Shown here: positions 59,940-64,000 of the stretch, one piece after another
Position numbering within the stretch: the first letter of the stretch is position 1
Layout of the letters: every line of letters begins with the position of its first letter
Assembly: GCA_036417435.1 (NCBI GenBank)
Contig: CM070909.1
Coordinates: forward strand, 4,992,597-5,056,596
DNA from: Inia geoffrensis
Lineage: Eukaryota > Chordata > Mammalia > Artiodactyla > Iniidae
Direction of reading: 5' to 3'
Length of the DNA stretch: 64,000 nt
Translations under genes and position numbers: made by a program
Notes under the pieces: generated by a model
Databases searched by the model: none
Told to the model about the DNA's origin: nothing
Seen by the model: only the letters and a program-made list of their open reading frames with translations

Positions 59940-60390
59940 TCTATAATGAGTTGAATAGCATCCCCCCAAAATTCACGTACACTAGAAACCCCAGAAAGTA
60001 ACCTTATTTGGAAATCAAGTCTTTGCAGATGTAACCAAGTTAAGATGAGTTTATATTGGATTATGTTAGGTTCTAAATCCAACTGGTGTCTTTCTATGAG
60101 GAAGGAGAGAGATTCAGTCACAGAGACGCACAATAAGACCATGCAAGAAGGGAGGCTGAGATTGGAGTGATGCTATTACAAGCTAAGGAACACCAAGGAT
60201 TGCCAGGAGCCACCAGAAGCCGGGAAGACGCAACGAGGGATCCTCCTTAGAGGCTTGAGAGGGAGCAAGGCGCTGCCTACACCGATTTTGGACTTCTAGC
60301 CTCCAGAATTAGGAGAGAATAAATGTCTACTGTTTTATGCCACCAAGTTTCTGGTAATTTGTTACAGAAGACCTAGAAAATACACCATGT
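59940..60390 (+). mobile_element. MaLR-type LTR (MLT1/MST-like)
   Basis: 'gagttgaatagcatccccccaaaattcacg', 'ttatttggaaatcaagtctttgcagatgtaa', 'cttctagcctccagaattaggagagaataaatgtctactgtttta' and 'gttacagaagacctag' follow the LTR of the ERVL-MaLR group. Solitary LTR relic, no gag/pol/env. Confidence 0.8.
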
Positions 60391-60798
60391 CATTACAAAT
60401 GATGATGTGGCTCTATACTTAACAACTGAGAAAGGTATTTGTGATCTATTGTCAAACCAAGCAGAAAAAAGAAAAAGTTACACACACAGATTCCACCTGA
60501 GTTTGTGTTTTTAATGTTACAGCAGGATACACGATTCTGGGTAGTAAGATTTGGGGGTGATGATCTCACTTCCTCTCCAAGCCATAAATTTTCTTCTATG
60601 AAGACTTACTATTTTCATAATCAGGACAAAACAATAAACCAATTTTGGGAAGGGTAGTGTAAAGATATCCAACAGAAATGGTATAGATAAGGCTCTAAGT
60701 ACGAAAAACTCCCACTACCACTTCTAGAATAAAGCCAGAATGGTTACCTTATATAAGGCCAAATTCAATGGATTCTCTTCACTACTACTGCATTTGAT
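60391..60798. other. unrecognised intron sequence
   Basis: Some phrases resemble old L1 3' text ('acacagattccacctgag', 'cataatcaggacaaaacaataaacc'), but no firm call. Confidence 0.35.
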
Positions 60799-60814
60799 GC
60801 TACTGGACACTTCT

Positions 60815-61173
60815 TTTTATTTTTTTAATAAATTTGTTTGTTTGTTTATTTTTGGCTGCGTTGGGTCTTCGTTCGTATGCAGACTTTCTCTAGTTGCGGT
60901 GAGCAGGGGCCACTCTTCACCACAGTGCCCGGGCTTCTCACCGTGGTGGCCTCTCCCAGTGCTGAGCATGAGCTCCAGGTGCTCGGCCTTCAGTAGTTGT
61001 GGCACGTGGGCTCAGCAGCTGTGGCTCATGGGCTCTAGAGCGCAGGCTCAGCAGCCGTGTCGCACGGGCCTAGTTGCTCTGCAGCATGTGGGATCCTCCA
61101 GGACCAGGGCTCAAACCCGTGTCCCCTGCAATGGCAGACGGACTCTCAACCACTGTGCCACCAGGGAAGTCCC
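60815..61173 (-). mobile_element. CHR-family SINE, long subtype
   Basis: Reverse copy from 'ttggctgcgttgggtcttcg' to 'caccagggaagtccc'. A 16-bp target duplication GCTACTGGACACTTCT / GCTACTGAACACTTCT (60799-60814, 61174-61189). Confidence 0.95.
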
Positions 61174-61311
61174 GCTACTGAACACTTCTACCTTGAAACA
61201 CTTACCTGGGTCTGTCTAATACTCTTCTGCTACTCCTACTATCTCTCCAGGACAATTCTTTTCTACGACATTTTATTGGCTCCTCTTCCTCCGCCTACCT
61301 TTAAAACACTA

Positions 61312-61615
61312 GTATATGCATATGGTATCACTTATATGTGGAATCTAAAATAAGACACAAATGCACCTATATATGAAGCAGAAACAGAATCATGGACATA
61401 GAGTACACACTGGTGGTTGCCAAGGCAGAGGGGGTTGGAGGAGGGATGGAATGGGAGGTTGGGATTAGCAGATGTAGGCTTTTATATATGGAATGAATAA
61501 ACAACAAGGTCCTACTGTATAGCACAGAGAACTGCATTCTATATCCTGTGATAAACCATAAAGGAAATTAACAGAACACTGTAAATCAACTATACTTCAA
61601 TTTTTAAAAATATGG
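61312..61615 (+). mobile_element. L1 3' end
   Basis: 'tatggtatcacttatatgtggaatctaaaa', 'acactggtggttgccaaggc', 'ctactgtatagcacagagaactgcattc', 'gtaaatcaactatacttcaattttta' are an L1 3' end of intermediate age. Confidence 0.88.
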
Positions 61616-62285
61616 ATAAAACACTGGTGTATGCCTTACAGCGCTGTCCTCAAACATGTTCCTGGGCAATCTCAACCACAGCCACTGTTTCAACTAGTTT
61701 CAATTATTACCTATTTTAAGTAGGCATTTATTTGAATTTAGGTTATCTCAATATTCCCAACTCTGGCTTCTCCCTTGGGCTGCAGACTTACATGGTCAAC
61801 TACTTACTGTACATATCTGCCAAGATTTCCCACAGGCAACTCAACAGCTCTAACTGAACATATATTTTCCCTAAATATGCTCCTCTCCTCCTATGTTCCC
61901 TATTTTGATAGAATTCATTTTGACTCCCCCTTTTCACTCCTCTATTCAGCTTCCCGTTAACTAATCAATCACTGTGCACCATCAAGCTTATCTTTCTAAT
62001 ATACTTCCTTTCCATCAAGCTTATCTTTCTAATATATTTCCTATCTCTACTGACTCATCCTGTGTGGCCAGTACTATCACAACAATCTCCGAAAACAGTC
62101 TCCTTGCCTATACAGTCTTGCCTCTTTCCAATCTACTGATGATCCTTAATTTTATTTTCTCAACCCAACATATTTAAGGGATATGACACATTATCATCAT
62201 CAATAACAGCAGTTCATTTTGATAGACATTCTCAAATTGAGGGTGGAGGAACATGAGGTCAGAGGGTTATTTTTCATTTGATAAG
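61616..62285. other. unrecognised intron sequence with a 33-bp tandem duplication
   Basis: Two copies of a 33-bp unit starting 'ccatcaagcttatctttc' occupy 61979-62011 and 62012-62044. Otherwise no repeat or exon recognised. Confidence 0.6.
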
Positions 62286-62626
62286 AGCTCCATATTCTAA
62301 TATCCTACTCTGAACATTTCATATAAATACTATATGAGGCCTTTTGTGTCTGGTTTCTTTCATTTAGCATAATGTTTTCATGGTTCCTTTATTTTGTAGC
62401 ATGTATCAGTACTTCATTCCGTTTTATGCTGAATAGTATTTCACTGTATGGATAGTCTACATTTTGCTTATCCATTCATCAGCTGATGGACATTTGGGTT
62501 GCTGATATTATGAATAATCCTACTACAGACATTCGTGTACAAGTTTCTGTGTGGACAAAAGTCTGCAATTCTCTTGGGTATATACCTAAGAGTGGAATTG
62601 TTTGGGCAATATAAAAGCTCTGTTTA

Positions 62627-62754
62627 GGGAATTCCCTTGTGGTCTAGTGCTTAGGATTTGGCGCTTTCACTGCCCTGGCCCGGGTTCAATCCCTGGTTAG
62701 GGAACTGAGATCCTGCAAGCCACACAGTGCGGCCAAGAAAAAACAAAAACAAAA
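62627..62754 (+). mobile_element. CHR-family SINE, short subtype
   Basis: 'gggaattcccttgtggtctagtgc' head, 'ggttcaatccctggttaggg', tail 'gtgcggccaagaaaaaac'. First of a series inserted at the same 'ctctgttt' target. Confidence 0.9.
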
Positions 62755-62764
62755 ACTCTGTTTT

Positions 62765-63160
62765 GAGCTTCCCTGGTGGCGCAGTGGTTAAGAATCCGCC
62801 TGCCGGGCTTCCCTGGTGGCGCAGTGGTTGAGAGTCCGCCTGCCGATGCAGGGGACGCAGGTTCGTGCCCCGGTCCGGGAAGATCCCACATGCTGTGGAG
62901 CAACTGAGCCTGTGCGCCACAACTACTGAACCTGCGCTCTAGAGCCCGCGAGCCACAACTACTGAGCCTGTGTGCCACACCTACTAAAGCCCGTGCGCCT
63001 GGAGACCGTGCTCCGCAACAATAGGAGCCACCACAATAAGAAACCTGTACACCGCAACGAAGAGTAGCTCCCGCTCGCCACAACTAGAGAAAGCCCGCGT
63101 GCAGCAACAAAGACCCAACGCAGCCAAAAATAAATTAATTAATAAATTTTAAAAAACAAA
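62765..63160 (+). mobile_element. chimeric CHR-family SINE with a doubled head
   Basis: A 40-bp head (62765-62804, 'gcagtggttaagaatccgcctgcc') is followed at once by a second head (62805 on) of the young subtype. At about 62900 the sequence changes to the long-subtype body ('gagcaactgagcctgtgcgccacaactactga') and tail ('cgcagccaaaaataaattaatt'). Confidence 0.88.
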
Positions 63161-63176
63161 AACAAAACTCTGTTTT

Positions 63177-63384
63177 GGGCTTCCCTGGTGGCGCAGTGGT
63201 TGAGAGTCCGCCTGCCGATGCAGGGGACACAGGTTCGTGCCCTGGTCTGGGAAGATCCCACATGCCGCGGAGCGGCTGGGTCCGTGAGCCATGGCCACTG
63301 AGCCTGCGCATCCGGAGCCTGTGCTCCGCAACGGGAGAGGCCACAGCGGTGACAGGCCCGCGTACCGCAAAAAAAAAAAAAAAA
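63177..63384 (+). mobile_element. CHR-family SINE (young subtype)
   Basis: Full copy with a 16-base A tail. It follows ACTCTGTTTT (63167-63176) and is followed by 'actgtttta', another use of the same L1 target. Confidence 0.95.
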
Positions 63385-63600
63385 CTGTTTTAACTTTTTA
63401 AGAAATGTCAAACTGTTTTCCAAAGCATCTGCAACATTTCACATTCTTAGCAGCAACCTATGAGGAGCCCAATTTCTCCACATCCTCACCAATACCTGTT
63501 ACTGTACGTCTTTTTTATTACAGTCACCCCACTGAATATTAAGTGTTATTTTATTGTGGTCTTGATGTTATGACTTTTCATTTAAATAATAATCTTTTAA

Positions 63601-63924
63601 AAATCACAAGCATATTTGGAGTCATTTGGTGTACTTTTTGGTACACTTTTTGGTATTATGTGTTATTAATGTATTTAACCTATGACATTAAATGTTACTA
63701 TTAGAGTGATACATGCATGTAGAAATTAAAATTCAAACAATAAAAAGTAAGTCTCTCCCCACTGAGTTCTCCTCATTAGAGATAACCACTTTTGACCATT
63801 CTGCTTTTAATTCTAGTGGTTACCTCCATAACTCTAAATTATTTGACTCCGAATCACGAAATTTAATCTCCATAACTTATTTCTTCATAACATTTACTAC
63901 TACATAATACGCAATTTCTTTCAC
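63601..63924. other. unrecognised intron sequence
   Basis: Could be further old L1 3' text ('aattaaaattcaaacaataaaaag', 'tctccatttcat'-like), but no firm call. Confidence 0.35.
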
Positions 63925-64000
63925 TTCTCTGTTTATTGTCAGTCTCCTTCACTAGAGTGAAAGCCCCACGAGGACAGTGACTGTTCCCTTTTCTGCTCAC
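63925..64000. repeat. L2-like relic at the window edge
   Basis: 'ttcactagagtgaaagccccacgaggacagtgactgttccc' matches the L2 3' phrase 'ccactagaatgtaagctccatgagggcagggac'. Cut by the window end. Confidence 0.6.

Larger units (their letters stand above)
62290..63600 (-). mobile_element. old L1 (L1M-type) 3' region split by SINEs
   Basis: Left part to 62626 ('ggccttttgtgtctggtttctttcatttagcataatg', 'agctgatggacatttgggttgc') continues at 63385 ('aactttttaagaaatgtcaaactgttttcc', 'catcctcaccaatacctgttactg'). Confidence 0.85.
50596..64000 (-). other. ERC1: ERC1 intron upstream of the coding start (partial)
   Basis: The sequence before the TTACAG acceptor is a 5'UTR intron in ERC1 sense. Its start, together with the promoter and first non-coding exon, lies beyond base 64000. 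The only CpG-dense pockets are SINE bodies, so no promoter is proposed. Confidence 0.8.

Noticed and set aside
59940..60390. Endogenous retrovirus with coding genes
   Set aside because: Only solitary LTR-type sequence is seen; no gag, pol or env frame adjoins it or the fragment at 32206-32345.

Overview
This is mammalian intron-scale DNA, almost certainly from a cetacean and probably a toothed whale. The evidence is about 34 copies of tRNA-derived SINEs of the CHR class (heads reading 'gggcttccctggtggcgcag', tRNA-like B box 'ggttcg', tail 'cgcgtaccgc' plus poly-A), together with a young L1 family of cetartiodactyl type and older mammal-wide repeats (MIR, L2, L1M, hAT-Charlie relics, MaLR-type LTRs). 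Repeat family names are given from memory and were not checked against a library.

The only protein-coding sequence I can support is one exon on the minus strand, 49771-50595. It carries the start codon and first 223 codons of ERC1 (ELKS/RAB6-interacting/CAST family member 1), bounded by a CAG|GTTAGT donor and a TTACAG acceptor. The rest of the window is therefore read as ERC1 intron: 50596-64000 is upstream of the coding start (5'UTR intron) and 1-49770 is downstream. No other exon, RNA gene, CpG island or promoter is supported.

Layout in window order: 1-3.8 kb mostly unrecognised AT-rich intron; 3.8-6.7 kb old L1 pieces with two SINEs; 9-13.2 kb MIRs, SINEs and a tiny L1; 12.4-21.1 kb an old L1 interrupted by a near-full-length young L1 (14.2-20.8 kb), itself carrying two SINEs; 22.5-24.7 kb SINEs and a hAT element; 25.2-29 kb a three-layer nest (old L1, then SINE, then young L1) followed by a SINE-split MIR; 31.7-34 kb hAT relics and an LTR fragment; 34-47.6 kb sparse SINEs and MIRs; 47.9-48.9 kb a repeat-free block rich in TAATTA motifs that looks like a conserved regulatory element; 49.8-50.6 kb the ERC1 exon; 50.9-53 kb an old L1 with three SINEs; 57.1-59.4 kb MIR, old L1 and a second young L1 fragment; 59.9-60.4 kb a MaLR-type LTR; 62.3-63.6 kb an old L1 with successive SINE insertions at one target site.

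I found no novel gene system. The points most worth a second look are the TAATTA-rich block, a near-perfect 44-bp palindrome in repeat-free intron, a 36-bp L1-like patch inside a hAT element, a SINE with a possible 3' transduction, serial SINE insertions reusing one target, and L1 copies in direct orientation flanking the coding exon.
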